64,000 bases of DNA from contig CP031585.1 of assembly GCA_003217735.2 (NCBI GenBank), positions 3,149,501 through 3,213,500 on the forward strand. Direction: 5' to 3'. The notes below the pieces were generated by a model. The model saw nothing but the letters and a program-made list of their open reading frames with translations. It was not told the DNA's origin and made no database searches. Position numbers and translations under genes: made by a program. The DNA is from Marinibacterium anthonyi. Its GTDB lineage: Bacteria > Pseudomonadota > Alphaproteobacteria > Rhodobacterales > Rhodobacteraceae. Shown here in pieces: positions 17,482-26,378 of the stretch. Numbering within the stretch: position 1 is the first letter of the stretch; every line of letters begins with the position of its first letter.

Positions 17482-17504
17482 CACGGCCCCCATTGGGGGC
17501 CGTG
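17482..17504 (-). terminator. Intercistronic stem-loop after the binding-protein gene
   Basis: Perfect 10-bp inverted repeat (CACGGCCCCC / GGGGGCCGTG) with a 3-base loop between the binding-protein and permease genes. No U-tract. Such hairpins commonly protect or partly terminate the binding-protein message, so that binding protein is made in excess over the membrane subunits. Confidence 0.65.
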
Positions 17505-17524
17505 GTCTTGTGCGCCGCGAGTGA

Positions 17525-19120
17525 TCATTTAAGGGCCAGTTGCAGGCCGGTGCCAAACGCCGCGCCCGAGATGCCGGCGGGTTGGAAGGCCTGAAGCCGG
17601 GGACCGATGGCGACGGTGGGTTTCTGCAACAGCAGCGGTTTCCACAGGATGGAGTCGTGCAGGTGCTTGCCCAGGGCCATGAAGGCCTCGGCGCGGGCCT
17701 TGTCGTTGACGGCGCTGTTGCCGGCGGCCAGCAGTTCGTCGGTTTTCGGATCGTCCCACATCATCCGGTTGGGCGACGGGATCGAGGCGGACGAGAAGTA
17801 GAGGTTCAGCGCATCGCCCGCGTTCAGATAGGGGTAATCCATCTGGTACAGGTCATAGGTCTGTTCGCGCAGCTTGGCCCAGATCGCGGTGGAATCGTAC
17901 AGTTCGACGTTCAGGTCGATCCCCGCCTTGCGCAGGTCGCCCTGGATCGCCTCGGCCTGTTCGCGCGAGGTGTTGAACCCGTAGTAGGTCAGCGTCAGCG
18001 TCGCGCCGTCCTTCTGCCAGAACCCGTCGTCGCCCATGGTGAACCCGGCCTCTTGCAGCAGCGCCCTGGTCTTGTCGGGATCGAAGACATAGGGGCTGGT
18101 GTCGGTGGCGGGGTCGTAATCCAGCGCGTCTTCGGAATAGTAGGAATTCGTCGGCTCCACCGTGCCGAAGAAGATCGCGTCGGCGATGGCGCCCTGGTCG
18201 ATGGCGTGGCTGACCGCCTCGCGCACGCGGATGTCCTCCATGAACGGGCGGGTGACCTTCATGCCCACGTAATGGGTGCGAAAGGCGGCCTGGGGCTGGA
18301 TCATCTGCACCGACGGATCGGCGTCGAACTGGGCAAAGGCCCAGGCCGGCAGCGAATAGGTCGCGTCGATCTCGCCGGCCTGAAGGCTTGCGACCAGGGT
18401 GGCGTCCTCGGGGATGATCTTCCAGACGACCTCGTCGACCTGCGCCGGGCCGGTGTTGCCAAGCGCGGGCGTGCCCCAGTCGTAGCCGTCGTGCTTCTTC
18501 AGCACGACGCTCTGGTTCGGGGTCCAGCTGTCAAAGCAGAACGGGCCGGTGCCGTTAAAGGCGGTGACGCCGAAATCGTCGCCCAGTTCCTTCGCCTGAT
18601 CGGGGTCGATGATGATGAAGTTGAACTGCGCCATCTGGAACAGCAGGCCCGAATTCGGCGTCTTCAGCTTGTAGACGACGGTCAGGTCATCGGGCGCGGT
18701 GATACTGTCGACCGACCCGGCCTTCCAGGCGCTGACATAGGGACCATCCGGCGTCAGCCAGCGTTCCATGCTGCCCACGACATCCTTGGCGGTAAAGGGC
18801 TTGCCGTCGCAATAGGTCACGCCGCTTTTCAGGTGGAAGGTGTAGGTCAGGCCATCTTCGGACAGCTCCCAGCTGTCGGCCAGCGCCGGCTCGACGGTCT
18901 TCAGATCGTAGCTGAGCGTGACCAGCGTATCGCCCATCATGTACAGCACCTCGGCCGCGGCCAGCGCGCTGGACCGCTGCGGGTCATAGCGGTCGGCATC
19001 CGACTTGCGGCCGATGGTGACGGTCCCCTGGGCCGCCGCGGCGGTGGCCAGGGCCAGCACGGCGGCGCCGGCCAGGCCCGCCTTGCGCGTCGCGCCCATG
19101 AACAGGCGAAGATGGGTCAT
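17525..19120 (-). CDS. ABC transporter substrate-binding protein, family 5 (dipeptide type)
   Basis: 531 residues. Signal peptide with cleavage near ALATAAAA-Q; the start at 19120 is preceded by AGGAGC. Family-5 features: LADSWELSEDGLTYTFHLKSGVTYCDGKPFTAKDVVGSMERWL, then FCFDSWTPNQSVVLKKHDGYDWG, and IRVREAVSHAIDQGAIADAIFFG. It would deliver a peptide-like ligand to the downstream permeases. The operon runs from here through DppB, DppC, two ATPases, the deacylase and the C39-like peptidase, seven genes, all but one junction overlapping. The 158-bp gap to the upstream LysR gene should contain the operon promoter. Confidence 0.93.
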   Translation of the reverse strand: MTHLRLFMGATRKAGLAGAAVLALATAAAAQGTVTIGRKSDADRYDPQRSSALAAAEVLYMMGDTLVTLSYDLKTVEPALADSWELSEDGLTYTFHLKSGVTYCDGKPFTAKDVVGSMERWLTPDGPYVSAWKAGSVDSITAPDDLTVVYKLKTPNSGLLFQMAQFNFIIIDPDQAKELGDDFGVTAFNGTGPFCFDSWTPNQSVVLKKHDGYDWGTPALGNTGPAQVDEVVWKIIPEDATLVASLQAGEIDATYSLPAWAFAQFDADPSVQMIQPQAAFRTHYVGMKVTRPFMEDIRVREAVSHAIDQGAIADAIFFGTVEPTNSYYSEDALDYDPATDTSPYVFDPDKTRALLQEAGFTMGDDGFWQKDGATLTLTYYGFNTSREQAEAIQGDLRKAGIDLNVELYDSTAIWAKLREQTYDLYQMDYPYLNAGDALNLYFSSASIPSPNRMMWDDPKTDELLAAGNSAVNDKARAEAFMALGKHLHDSILWKPLLLQKPTVAIGPRLQAFQPAGISGAAFGTGLQLALK

Positions 19121-19278
19121 GAAGGTGCTCCTGTCGAAGGCGAGCGGCCTCGCCCGTTTATCCCGTCCAGTCCGGCAGGTCATGAAGGGTGACCGGCATT
19201 TCGGCACGTCGGGCTTGATTATGATGGGGCACGCTAGCCCGATGCCGCAGGGCAGCAAAACGATGATTTCGCGTGAAT

Positions 19279-20193
19279 TCATTCCGTGGAGGAATGACCT
19301 GCCTGCGCATCATTCCACACCGCCGCCTCGTCCAGGACCCATTGGCGAAACGCCGTGGCCGCCGGGACATGGCGTTTTCTTTCGGGCTGGACCAGGAAAT
19401 AGGACCCGGGTGTGGCCATGCGCCGGGCAAAGGGGCGGCCCAGCTCTGCGGCCTCGATATGTTCCTGCGCCATGAAGGTGGGGATCAGCCCCACGCCCAG
19501 CCCGTGGCGGGCGCCGCGGATGATCATGTCGAAGGTTTCGAACCGCGAGCCCCGGAAGGATTGCGACGCGTTCAGCCCGCCCTGTTCCAGCCAGTGCTGC
19601 CAGTCGCGCGGCCGCGCGCGGTGGTGCAGCAAGGGCAGCTTGTCCAGCGCGGCGGCGTCTTCGGGATCGATCAGGCCGGGGCGACAGACCGGGATCATCT
19701 CTTCGCCGAACAGGCGATCGGACGGGCCGCCGGGCCATGATGCGACGGAATAGAAGATCGCCGCGTCGATGTTTTCCTGCACCATGTCGAAGGGCCATTG
19801 GCGCGAGGTCACGTTCAGCGAGATCTCGGGGTATTGGCGGGCAAAAGCGGCGATGCGGGGCAGCAGCCAGTGGTTCCCGAAGGACGGCAGCGTGGCGATG
19901 TTCAGCGTCACGCCGCCGGGCCGGAAAGCCAGCGTTTCCATGGTTGCCTCTTCCATGATCTCCAGCGCCTCGCGGATCCGGCCCAGGTAATGCCGCCCGG
20001 CCTCGGTCAGCACGATCCGCTGGCGCACCCGTTCGAACAGCCGCGTGCCCAGCCAGTCCTCGAGCGTGGCGATGCGTTTGGACACCGCCGACTGGCTCAT
20101 GTTCAGCTCTTCCGCCGCGCGGGTGAAACTGCCGTGGCGGGCCGAGGCCTCGAAGACGGTAAGCGAAGGCAGGGAGGGCAGGACACGTCGCAT
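19279..20193 (-). CDS. LysR-family transcriptional regulator, GcvA-like
   Basis: 304 residues. The N-terminal winged helix-turn-helix spans about 6-65 (LTVFEASARHGSFTRAAEELNMSQSAVSKRIATLEDWLGTRLFER), followed by the linker helix and a LysR substrate-binding domain (about 95-295). The start MRRVLPSLPSL is the usual GcvA-type beginning; the longer upstream frame lacks a plausible protein. It lies just upstream of, and on the same strand as, the dipeptide-transporter operon, so it is the likely local regulator. LysR proteins usually control divergent genes, which makes this arrangement less certain. Confidence 0.9.
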   Translation of the reverse strand: MRRVLPSLPSLTVFEASARHGSFTRAAEELNMSQSAVSKRIATLEDWLGTRLFERVRQRIVLTEAGRHYLGRIREALEIMEEATMETLAFRPGGVTLNIATLPSFGNHWLLPRIAAFARQYPEISLNVTSRQWPFDMVQENIDAAIFYSVASWPGGPSDRLFGEEMIPVCRPGLIDPEDAAALDKLPLLHHRARPRDWQHWLEQGGLNASQSFRGSRFETFDMIIRGARHGLGVGLIPTFMAQEHIEAAELGRPFARRMATPGSYFLVQPERKRHVPAATAFRQWVLDEAAVWNDAQAGHSSTE

Positions 20194-20293
20194 CGGCAGG
20201 CTCGCGCGGGATGGGCTGGCCCCGGTGCGGGACCGGCAGGGATGACGACGTGCTGGCACGCGGGACCGGGCATCGCAAGCGCGACGTGGCGGG

Positions 20294-20902
20294 TCAGCCC
20301 GGTTGCAGGTAATCCAGCAGCTGGTCGCGCAGATCCTGCAGGTTGGTGACGTAATCGTAATCGTTGCGCGCCGGGCCGCCAAAGAACACCCCGTCGATCG
20401 CGATCGAGGTCAGCCGCGCGGTGCGTTCCGCGTTGACCTTGCGGAATTTTCCGGCAGCCATGCCGTCTTCGATGGCCTGTTTCAGCGTGTCGCGTTCGCG
20501 CCCGTAGAATTCGTCGATCATCGCCATGGCATCCGGATCGCGGCTGTCCTGGGCGCTGAAATCGGCCATCAGCTTGACCATCCGCATCAGCCGGGGCGCG
20601 GCATCCATCGTCGCCTTGATCCACACGTCGCCCGCCCCCAAGGGCGCATCCACGTCCTTCGGCAGGTCGTCGAATTCCACCAGAAAGTCGTCAATCGCGT
20701 ACCGCAGGGCGGCATGCACAAGGCCTTTCTTGCTGTCGAAGTAGTGATAGACCAGCGCCATGTTCACATCGCAGGCGGCCGCAAGCTGGCGCATCGAGAT
20801 CGACGAGAAGTGTTGATTCGCGCACAACCCGAGCATGACTTCGAGGATCTGTGCCCGACGTACCGCCGGATCAAGGCGTCGTCGCGTGGCGGTCTTGGTC
20901 AA
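20294..20902 (-). CDS. TetR-family transcriptional regulator
   Basis: 202 residues. N-terminal TetR helix-turn-helix at about 13-60 (RAQILEVMLGLCANQHFSSISMRQLAAACDVNMALVYHYFDSKKGLVHAALRYAI), then an all-helical ligand domain. The start is a TTG at 20902, with GGGAGAGG just upstream; the first internal ATG falls inside the DNA-binding domain and would destroy it. It is divergent from the urea/amide-type importer operon, with a 157-bp AT-rich gap containing a candidate palindrome, and so is the probable regulator of that operon. The ligand is unknown. Confidence 0.9.
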   Translation of the reverse strand: MTKTATRRRLDPAVRRAQILEVMLGLCANQHFSSISMRQLAAACDVNMALVYHYFDSKKGLVHAALRYAIDDFLVEFDDLPKDVDAPLGAGDVWIKATMDAAPRLMRMVKLMADFSAQDSRDPDAMAMIDEFYGRERDTLKQAIEDGMAAGKFRKVNAERTARLTSIAIDGVFFGGPARNDYDYVTNLQDLRDQLLDYLQPG

Positions 20903-20982
20903 GGGCCTCTCCCGTCCTCACAGCGCCTTTTTGGCGAACTCATCACCCGATTAACAGCACATTATTTCTACAGTAAAAAAAC

Positions 20983-21003
20983 TTGATTTCAACTATTAAT
21001 CAA
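20983..21003. promoter_or_regulatory. Candidate TetR operator
   Basis: TTGATT-N9-AATCAA inverted repeat in the AT-rich divergent promoter region between the TetR gene and the importer operon. The arms are only 6 bp, so this is a candidate, not a firm site. Confidence 0.35.
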
Positions 21004-21059
21004 TCGTTCAGTTAGGGCACCACTCACCCCCTGCCCCCCAAGACGGAGACCTGCCCCCC

Positions 21060-22145
21060 ATGCGTCTTTTGAACATGCGTCTGCCCAAACTGCTCGCCCT
21101 GCTTGCTTCTGCTGCCTCCATCGCCTTCACCGCCCCTGCCCAGGCGCAAGAGAAAGACACTTTCCGCGTCGGTTACGTGGTCTATGTCGGTTTCATGCCG
21201 CTGGCCTGGATGCGCGCCGAGGGCCTGATGGAAAAATGGGGTGAAAAGTACGGGATCGACGTCGAGCTCATCCAGATCAACGACTACGTCGGATCGATCA
21301 ACCAGTTCATCGCCGGTGACCTGGACGCCGTGGCCGTGGCCGGGATGGATGCCCTGACGATGCCCGCCGCCGGTGGCGTCGACACCTCGATCTTCCTGAT
21401 CACCGATTATTCCAACGGCAACGACATGCTGATCTCGCGCAGCGCCGAAAAGGTCGAGGACCTGCTCGACCAGGAGGTCTGGCTGCTGCAGTATTCGGTG
21501 TCGCATTACCTTCTGAACCGCGCGCTGGACAACGCCGGCATCACCGAGCCGTGGCGCGTCAAGACCGTGAACATTTCGGACGCCGAGATCGGCGCCGCCT
21601 ATGTCACCCAGCCCACCATGGAACACGTGGCCACCTGGAACCCGATCGCGACAGAGATGCTGAACGCGGTGCCCGACAGCAAGGTGCTGTTCGACAGTTC
21701 GGAAATCCCGGGCGAAATCATGGACGTCTTCATCGCCAAGACCGACACGCTGGCCGACAATCCCGATTTCGGCAAGGCCCTGACCGGCGCCTGGTACGAA
21801 GCCATGTCCACGATGGCCGCCGGCGACGAAAAGACCGACGACATGATGAACGTCATGGCATCCGCCATGGGCACCGATTTGCCGGGCCTGAAGACCCAGG
21901 TCGACCAGACCCATTTCTTCTACACCCCCGATGCCGCCGCCGAATTCCTCGACGCGCAAAGCAGCATCGACATCATGGACAACGTGCGCACCTTCTGCTT
22001 CGATCAGGGCCTGTTCGGCCAGGGCGCCAGCAGCGTCGATGACATCGGCATCGAAGTCGGCGGCACCACGCTGGGCGACCCCGAGAACGTCAAGCTGCGG
22101 TTCAACTCCGGCTTCGCCAAGATGGGCGCCGCGGGCGAGCTCTAA
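21060..22145 (+). CDS. Urea/amide-type ABC importer, substrate-binding protein (urea-carboxylase-region family)
   Basis: 361 residues. Signal peptide MRLLNMRLPKLLALL... with cleavage after TAPAQAQ (about 30). The mature part matches the NMT1/THI5-like binding proteins found near urea carboxylase genes (family known as TIGR03427): VGYVVYVGFMPLAWMRAEGLMEKWGEKYGIDVELIQINDYVGSINQF, then MDALTMPAAGGVD and TDYSNGNDMLISR. Substrates of this family have been thought to be urea or amides, and homologues are under guanidine riboswitch control, but none has been seen upstream here. GGAG lies 11 bases before the ATG; a second in-frame ATG at 21075 is possible. First gene of a plus-strand operon with permease, ATPase and flavin monooxygenase. 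Confidence 0.9.
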   Translation: MRLLNMRLPKLLALLASAASIAFTAPAQAQEKDTFRVGYVVYVGFMPLAWMRAEGLMEKWGEKYGIDVELIQINDYVGSINQFIAGDLDAVAVAGMDALTMPAAGGVDTSIFLITDYSNGNDMLISRSAEKVEDLLDQEVWLLQYSVSHYLLNRALDNAGITEPWRVKTVNISDAEIGAAYVTQPTMEHVATWNPIATEMLNAVPDSKVLFDSSEIPGEIMDVFIAKTDTLADNPDFGKALTGAWYEAMSTMAAGDEKTDDMMNVMASAMGTDLPGLKTQVDQTHFFYTPDAAAEFLDAQSSIDIMDNVRTFCFDQGLFGQGASSVDDIGIEVGGTTLGDPENVKLRFNSGFAKMGAAGEL

Positions 22146-22154
22146 GCCCGTCCC

Positions 22155-22973
22155 ATGGGTCGTATCGTAAACCGGCTGCCCTCACGCAGAGCCAAGATCC
22201 TGCTGGGGGCCCTTCCCTTCGCCCTGGTGATCGTGGCCTACTGGATCGCGTCCGATGCCCGTCACGCCGTGGATGCCAACGACAAGCTGATGCCGGGGCT
22301 TCAGGCGTTCACCGACGCCATGTCGCGGCTGATGTTCGACATCGACAGGATGACCGGACAGCGGCTGTTCTGGGCCGATACCTTCGCGTCGCTGTCGCGG
22401 CTGGGCATCGGGCTGGGGATTTCCGCCGTCATCGGATTGGTGGTGGGGATCTTCGTGGGCTTCATCCCCTACCTGCGCGCCACGTTCGAACCGTTCTTCG
22501 CCGCGCTCTCGCTGGTTCCGCCGCTGGCGGTGCTGCCGATCCTCTTCATCATCTTCGGTCTGGGCGAACTGTCCAAGGCCGTGCTGATCGTCTTCGGCAT
22601 CGCGCCCTTCATCATCCGCGACGTGATGCTGCGCGTGGCCGAAATTCCGCGCGAACAGATCGTCAAGGCGCAGACCCTTGGCGCCACCACCTGGCAGATG
22701 ATCCTGGGCGTGATCCTGCCCCAGGTGCTGCCCCGCCTGGTCTCTTCGGTGCGCCTGTCGCTGGGCGCCGCCTGGCTGTTCGTCATCGCGGCCGAGGCGA
22801 TCACCGCCGAAGCCGGGCTTGGCTACCGCATCTTCCTGGTGCGCCGTTACCTGGCGATGGACGTCATCCTGCCTTACGTCGTCTGGATCACCTTCCTGGC
22901 CTTCGCGATGGATTTCGTCCTGCGGATGATCCACGACGCGATCCCCTGGACCCGCTTCCGGGAGGGGGGCTGA
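22155..22973 (+). CDS. Urea/amide-type ABC importer, permease
   Basis: 272 residues of the nitrate/taurine/bicarbonate-type permease group (SsuC/TauC-like). About six membrane segments; first at 14-30, then 79-105 and 115-140. The coupling loop reads KAQTLGATTWQMILGVILPQVLPRL, followed by SLGAAWLFVIAAEAITAEAGLGYRIF, the family signature. It starts nine bases after the binding-protein stop and ends in a TGATG overlap with the ATPase gene, so the three subunits are co-translated. Forms a homodimeric channel in related systems. Confidence 0.93.
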   Translation: MGRIVNRLPSRRAKILLGALPFALVIVAYWIASDARHAVDANDKLMPGLQAFTDAMSRLMFDIDRMTGQRLFWADTFASLSRLGIGLGISAVIGLVVGIFVGFIPYLRATFEPFFAALSLVPPLAVLPILFIIFGLGELSKAVLIVFGIAPFIIRDVMLRVAEIPREQIVKAQTLGATTWQMILGVILPQVLPRLVSSVRLSLGAAWLFVIAAEAITAEAGLGYRIFLVRRYLAMDVILPYVVWITFLAFAMDFVLRMIHDAIPWTRFREGG

Positions 22974-23770
22974 TGGCCGTGATCCGCTTTGACAACGTCT
23001 CCAAGATCTACGGCGAAACCGTGGTGCTGGAGCACATAAACCTGACCATCGACGACAACGAATTCCTTGCCGTCGTGGGCCCGTCGGGGGCCGGCAAGAC
23101 GACGCTGTTGCGCATGCTTCTCAGCCAGGAAGTGCCCACCAAGGGCCGCATCCTGATCGACGATGTGCCCATCGCGACGGAACCGATGCCCGACCGGGGC
23201 ATCGTGTTCCAGCGCTATTCGGTCTTTCCGCACCGCACCGTGCTGCGCAACGTGATGATGGGGCCCGAATGGCTGGCCGCGCCCGTCACGGGCCGGCTGT
23301 TCGGCGCCAAGCGGGCCGAACTTCAGGCGCGGGCGCAGGCCATGCTGGACCGCGTCGGCCTGGGCGGACACGCGGCGCTTTACCCGGCGCAGCTGTCGGG
23401 TGGGCAGCAGCAGCGGCTGGCCATCGCCCAGGCGCTGATGACCCGGCCCAAGGTGCTGCTGCTGGACGAACCCTTTGGCGCGCTGGATCCCGGCACGCGG
23501 AGGGAGATGCACAAGCTGGTGCTTGAGCTTTGGCGCGAACACCAGATGACGGTGGTCATGGTCACCCACGACCTGTCCGAGGCCTTTCATCTGGGCACCC
23601 GCGTCATCGCCGTCGACAAGCATCGCCACGACCCGCACGCCCCGCACCGATACGGATCGGTCATCACGTCCGATTTCGAAGCCAAACCCCGGCTGGCCCG
23701 CGCAATGGCCCGTGCAATGGACCGTGCAATGGCCCGCGCAATGGACCCTGCCGCCCGGGACGCCGGCTGA
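22973..23770 (+). CDS. Urea/amide-type ABC importer, ATPase
   Basis: 265 residues, SsuB/TauB-like. Walker A GPSGAGKTT near residue 39, Q-loop VFQRYSVFPHRT, signature LSGGQQQR, Walker B VLLLDEPFGALDPGT, H-loop VTHDLSEAF. After the catalytic core the C-terminus runs on into an unusual tail, RAMARAMDRAMARAMDPA, encoded by four 12-bp DNA repeats. The tail would be helical and is not part of the normal domain. The start ATG overlaps the permease stop. Confidence 0.93.
   Translation: MAVIRFDNVSKIYGETVVLEHINLTIDDNEFLAVVGPSGAGKTTLLRMLLSQEVPTKGRILIDDVPIATEPMPDRGIVFQRYSVFPHRTVLRNVMMGPEWLAAPVTGRLFGAKRAELQARAQAMLDRVGLGGHAALYPAQLSGGQQQRLAIAQALMTRPKVLLLDEPFGALDPGTRREMHKLVLELWREHQMTVVMVTHDLSEAFHLGTRVIAVDKHRHDPHAPHRYGSVITSDFEAKPRLARAMARAMDRAMARAMDPAARDAG
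23702..23749 (+). repeat. In-frame 12-bp tandem repeat, four copies
   Basis: Four copies of GCAATGGMCCGY with a 24-bp alternation (GCC, then ACC), at the 3' end of the ATPase gene, encoding an alternating R-A-M-A and R-A-M-D tail. Confidence 0.9.
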
Positions 23771-23803
23771 CATGACACCCTTTCAAGACCCAAGGACCGA
23801 CAC

Positions 23804-25117
23804 ATGACGGACAAACGCTTTCACCTCGCATGGTTCATGAACTTCACGCCCGACGAATGGCGCGCACCCTTCGGCCAGGGCGGCCTGCCGTGGGACGGCC
23901 AGTTCTACATCGAGATGGCCCAGACGCTGGAACGCGCCTGCTTCGACTACATCATGATCGAGGACAAGCTGATGGTCCCCGAGACTTTTGGCAGCGACCG
24001 CAAGTATTCGCTGGCCAACGGCATGATGGCGCCCAAGCATGACCCCGCGCCGCTGGCCGTCGCCATGGGGATGGCCACGAAACACCTGGGTGTCGTCGCC
24101 ACCATGTCCACCATGGCCTATCCGCCCTTCATGCTGGCCCGCCTGTCGTCCACCATCGACAGCCTGACCAAGGGCCGCTTCGGCTGGAACGTCGTGACCT
24201 CGGCCGAGGATCTGGCCGCGCAGAACTTCGGCATGGACAAGCTGCCGCCGCGCGAAGAGCGGTACGAGATGGCCGACGAATACATGGACGTGGTGCGCAA
24301 GCTGTTCGACAGCTGGGACGACGATGCCGTGGTGGTGGACCGGGAAAAGGGCGTTTATGCCGACGCCGACAAGGTCCGCAGCATCGACCACAAGGGCAAG
24401 TATTTCCAGGTGCGCGGGCCTTTGAACACCGTGCCGTCGCCGCAGAAACATCCGGTCTACGTACAGGCCGGCGCATCGCCGCGCGGCCGGGATTTCGCGG
24501 CGCAACACGCGGATTCGATCATTTCGGTCGCCAATGGCGTCGAGGGGATGAAGGAATTCCGCGACGACATCCGCGCGCGGGCCGAGAAGATCGGGCGCAA
24601 CCCGGACGACATAAAGGTGCTGTTCTGCATCACCCCGACCCTGGGCGAGACCGAGGAAGACGCCAAGGCCAAGTACGTGCGCGACACCACGTCGGACCAT
24701 TTCGTCAACGACGTGCTGGCCTCCATCTCGGCCATCACCGAGATCGATTTTTCGCAATACGACCTGGACGAACCCCTGCCCGAAAAGCTGGTGACCAACG
24801 GTGAAAGCGGCACGCTGGACAAGTTCCAGCAATGGGGCAGCGGCAAGACCCTGCGCGAACTGGCGGCGGCCTCGGGCGGCGGGCTGGTGTCTTCGCTGGA
24901 ACTGATCGGCACGCCGGCGCAGGTGGCCGACAAGATGGGTGAAGCGATGGCCGAAGTGGGCGGCGACGGCTTCCTGATCACCACGCCGGTGCTGCGGGTC
25001 GGGCGCAAGTACCTGGTCGAAATCGCCGACGGGCTGGTCCCGGAACTGCAGCGGCGCGGGCTGGTCAGGACGGAATACAAACATCAGCTTCTGCGCGACA
25101 ACCTGCGCGAATACTGA
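23804..25117 (+). CDS. Flavin-dependent monooxygenase, NtaA/SnaA/DszA family
   Basis: 437 residues of the bacterial luciferase-like TIM-barrel class. Features: HLAWFMNFTPDEWRAPFGQGGLPWDGQFYIEMAQTLERACFDYIMIEDKLM at the start, TKGRFGWNVVTSAEDLAAQNFGMD at about 115-145, and HPVYVQAGASPRGRDFAAQHAD at about 215-236. These are the FMN-binding landmarks of the NtaA/SnaA group, which use FMNH2 from a separate reductase to oxidise nitrilotriacetate, EDTA, sulfones or similar. No flavin reductase gene is adjacent. It lies 33 bp after the importer ATPase gene, on the same strand, so it probably attacks the imported compound. Substrate unknown. Confidence 0.9.
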   Translation: MTDKRFHLAWFMNFTPDEWRAPFGQGGLPWDGQFYIEMAQTLERACFDYIMIEDKLMVPETFGSDRKYSLANGMMAPKHDPAPLAVAMGMATKHLGVVATMSTMAYPPFMLARLSSTIDSLTKGRFGWNVVTSAEDLAAQNFGMDKLPPREERYEMADEYMDVVRKLFDSWDDDAVVVDREKGVYADADKVRSIDHKGKYFQVRGPLNTVPSPQKHPVYVQAGASPRGRDFAAQHADSIISVANGVEGMKEFRDDIRARAEKIGRNPDDIKVLFCITPTLGETEEDAKAKYVRDTTSDHFVNDVLASISAITEIDFSQYDLDEPLPEKLVTNGESGTLDKFQQWGSGKTLRELAAASGGGLVSSLELIGTPAQVADKMGEAMAEVGGDGFLITTPVLRVGRKYLVEIADGLVPELQRRGLVRTEYKHQLLRDNLREY

Positions 25118-25123
25118 TGGTTC

Positions 25124-25145
25124 GGGGGGCCGGGTGCGGCCCCCC
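25124..25145. terminator. Bidirectional terminator between convergent genes
   Basis: GGGGGGCC / GGCCCCCC stem of 8 bp with a 6-base loop, followed by TGTCTT on the plus strand. It sits in the 33-bp gap between the stop codons of the flavin monooxygenase (plus) and the AhpD-like gene (minus). Confidence 0.7.
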
Positions 25146-25150
25146 TGTCT

Positions 25151-25753
25151 TCACCCCTCGGCGGGTGGCGTCGGCAGACCCAGCGCCAGCATCAGCCGGT
25201 TGGCCCAGTTGAAGAACGAGATCGCATAGATCGCATCGGCGATCGCCTGATCGTCCAGCCCGGTCGCCCTCAGCGCCTCCACATGGTCCGGCCCGAACCT
25301 CTGGGGCGTCGCGCTCAACGCCACGGCGGCGTCGATGATCGCGTCCCAGCGCGGGTCGATCCGGGCCGAAACACCTTCGTCCAGCAGTTTCTGCACCTCG
25401 TCCGTGCGTTTGGAATGGTGCGAGGCAAAGCGCGCATGCACCGAACAGCAGAAGATGCAGCCGTTGAACCGCGACGCGGCGGCGGCGGCCACTTCCCGAT
25501 CGGCGCGCGGCAATCCGGCCTCGGGGTTGTAGAAGATGTCCATGTCGGTGCGCGTGCGGAATTCCAGGATGTCCGGATCCCGCGCCAAAAGCATGAAATA
25601 CGGCATCTTGGACCGCGATTTCTGCACCAGCGCCTCCCACTGGCGCTCGGTCAGATCGCTTTCCTCAAGCGGGGGCAGCCAGGGCAGCCAGCCAAGTTCG
25701 GCCTGGGTGAAGGCGTTGGGCTCGTCGTGGTCGTATTCGAATATCTCGGTCAT
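25151..25753 (-). CDS. AhpD-like protein with CxxC motif (Avi_7169-type)
   Basis: 200 residues. An AhpD/carboxymuconolactone-decarboxylase-fold domain carries the redox motif in NGCIFCCSVHARFASHH (a CxxC with following Cys and His, about residues 106-113), preceded by a long N-terminal lead-in. Related proteins act as alkylhydroperoxide reductase partners. The pairing with the next gene matches the Avi_7169/Avi_7170 pair often found next to transporters and flavin monooxygenases. The ATG at 25753 was chosen over the longer frame because AAAGGG lies upstream and the extension is arginine-rich shadow. Likely third gene of a minus-strand transcript starting with the class V aminotransferase. Confidence 0.85.
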   Translation of the reverse strand: MTEIFEYDHDEPNAFTQAELGWLPWLPPLEESDLTERQWEALVQKSRSKMPYFMLLARDPDILEFRTRTDMDIFYNPEAGLPRADREVAAAAASRFNGCIFCCSVHARFASHHSKRTDEVQKLLDEGVSARIDPRWDAIIDAAVALSATPQRFGPDHVEALRATGLDDQAIADAIYAISFFNWANRLMLALGLPTPPAEG

Positions 25754-25764
25754 CAGGGACCCTT

Positions 25765-26322
25765 TCAGAGCGTGGAGGCAAGGACTTTCAGACCGGCGGC
25801 GGCGCGGATCTGGAAGTTGAGGAAGGCGACAAGCTGCGACAGCGTGACGATGTCGGTGGCGTCCCACCCCGCGGCGGTCAGCGTTTCCATGTCGGCGCGC
25901 GCGGCGTCGCGGGGATGAAAGACCAGCATGTGCGCATAATCGAAAGCTGCGGCCAGCCGGGGCCCCAGCGCGTCCTTGTCCGCCTCGAAGATCAGGCCGG
26001 GCGTGTCCTCGACGCTGAGCGGTCCGGGCGGATAGGCGCCGTAGGGCCCGTCTGTCAGACCGTCGACCACGGCCAGGGCCACCGCATCGCCCAGTCCGGC
26101 ATCCGACGCCGCCAGCAGGTCGGTGTAATGGGCGATGGCCGGTTCGTCCCGGATCAGCCCCGCGACAAAGGCCGCGACGGCCAGGCGTTCGGCCATGGGC
26201 ATGCCGCCCGTGGCGGCAAACAGCGCGTCATGGCTTTTCTGCGCGTTCTCGCGGGCGACCGGGCGCGCGGCCCGCATGTGAGAGCCCGGCGCCAGCCCGG
26301 CCAGCTTGTCGATTACGTCCAT
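25765..26322 (-). CDS. Carboxymuconolactone-decarboxylase-fold protein (Avi_7170-type)
   Basis: 185 residues. It has the helical CMD-fold pattern but lacks the CxxC redox pair of its neighbour, which suggests a non-redox or partner role. Segments such as KSHDALFAATGGMPMAERLAVAAFVAGL and AFDYAHMLVFHPRDA are typical of the Avi_7170-type group. The start MDVIDKLAGLAPGS is preceded by AGGAAC. Eleven bases separate it from the AhpD-like gene downstream. Its exact activity is unknown. Confidence 0.8.
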   Translation of the reverse strand: MDVIDKLAGLAPGSHMRAARPVARENAQKSHDALFAATGGMPMAERLAVAAFVAGLIRDEPAIAHYTDLLAASDAGLGDAVALAVVDGLTDGPYGAYPPGPLSVEDTPGLIFEADKDALGPRLAAAFDYAHMLVFHPRDAARADMETLTAAGWDATDIVTLSQLVAFLNFQIRAAAGLKVLASTL

Positions 26323-26378
26323 CGTGTCGTTCCTGTTCCTGGTGGTATCTTTGCCCGGTCCACAGGCCATCCCGTGGC

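Noticed and set aside
20903-21059. A second ykkC riboswitch before the urea-type importer
   Set aside because: The leader lacks the CTAGGGTTCCG and AAAAGCCCGGGAGA blocks; only AT-rich promoter-like sequence and a short palindrome are present.
23702-23749. Short tandem repeats as a possible CRISPR array
   Set aside because: Units are 12 bp, contiguous with no spacers, and in frame inside a coding sequence.
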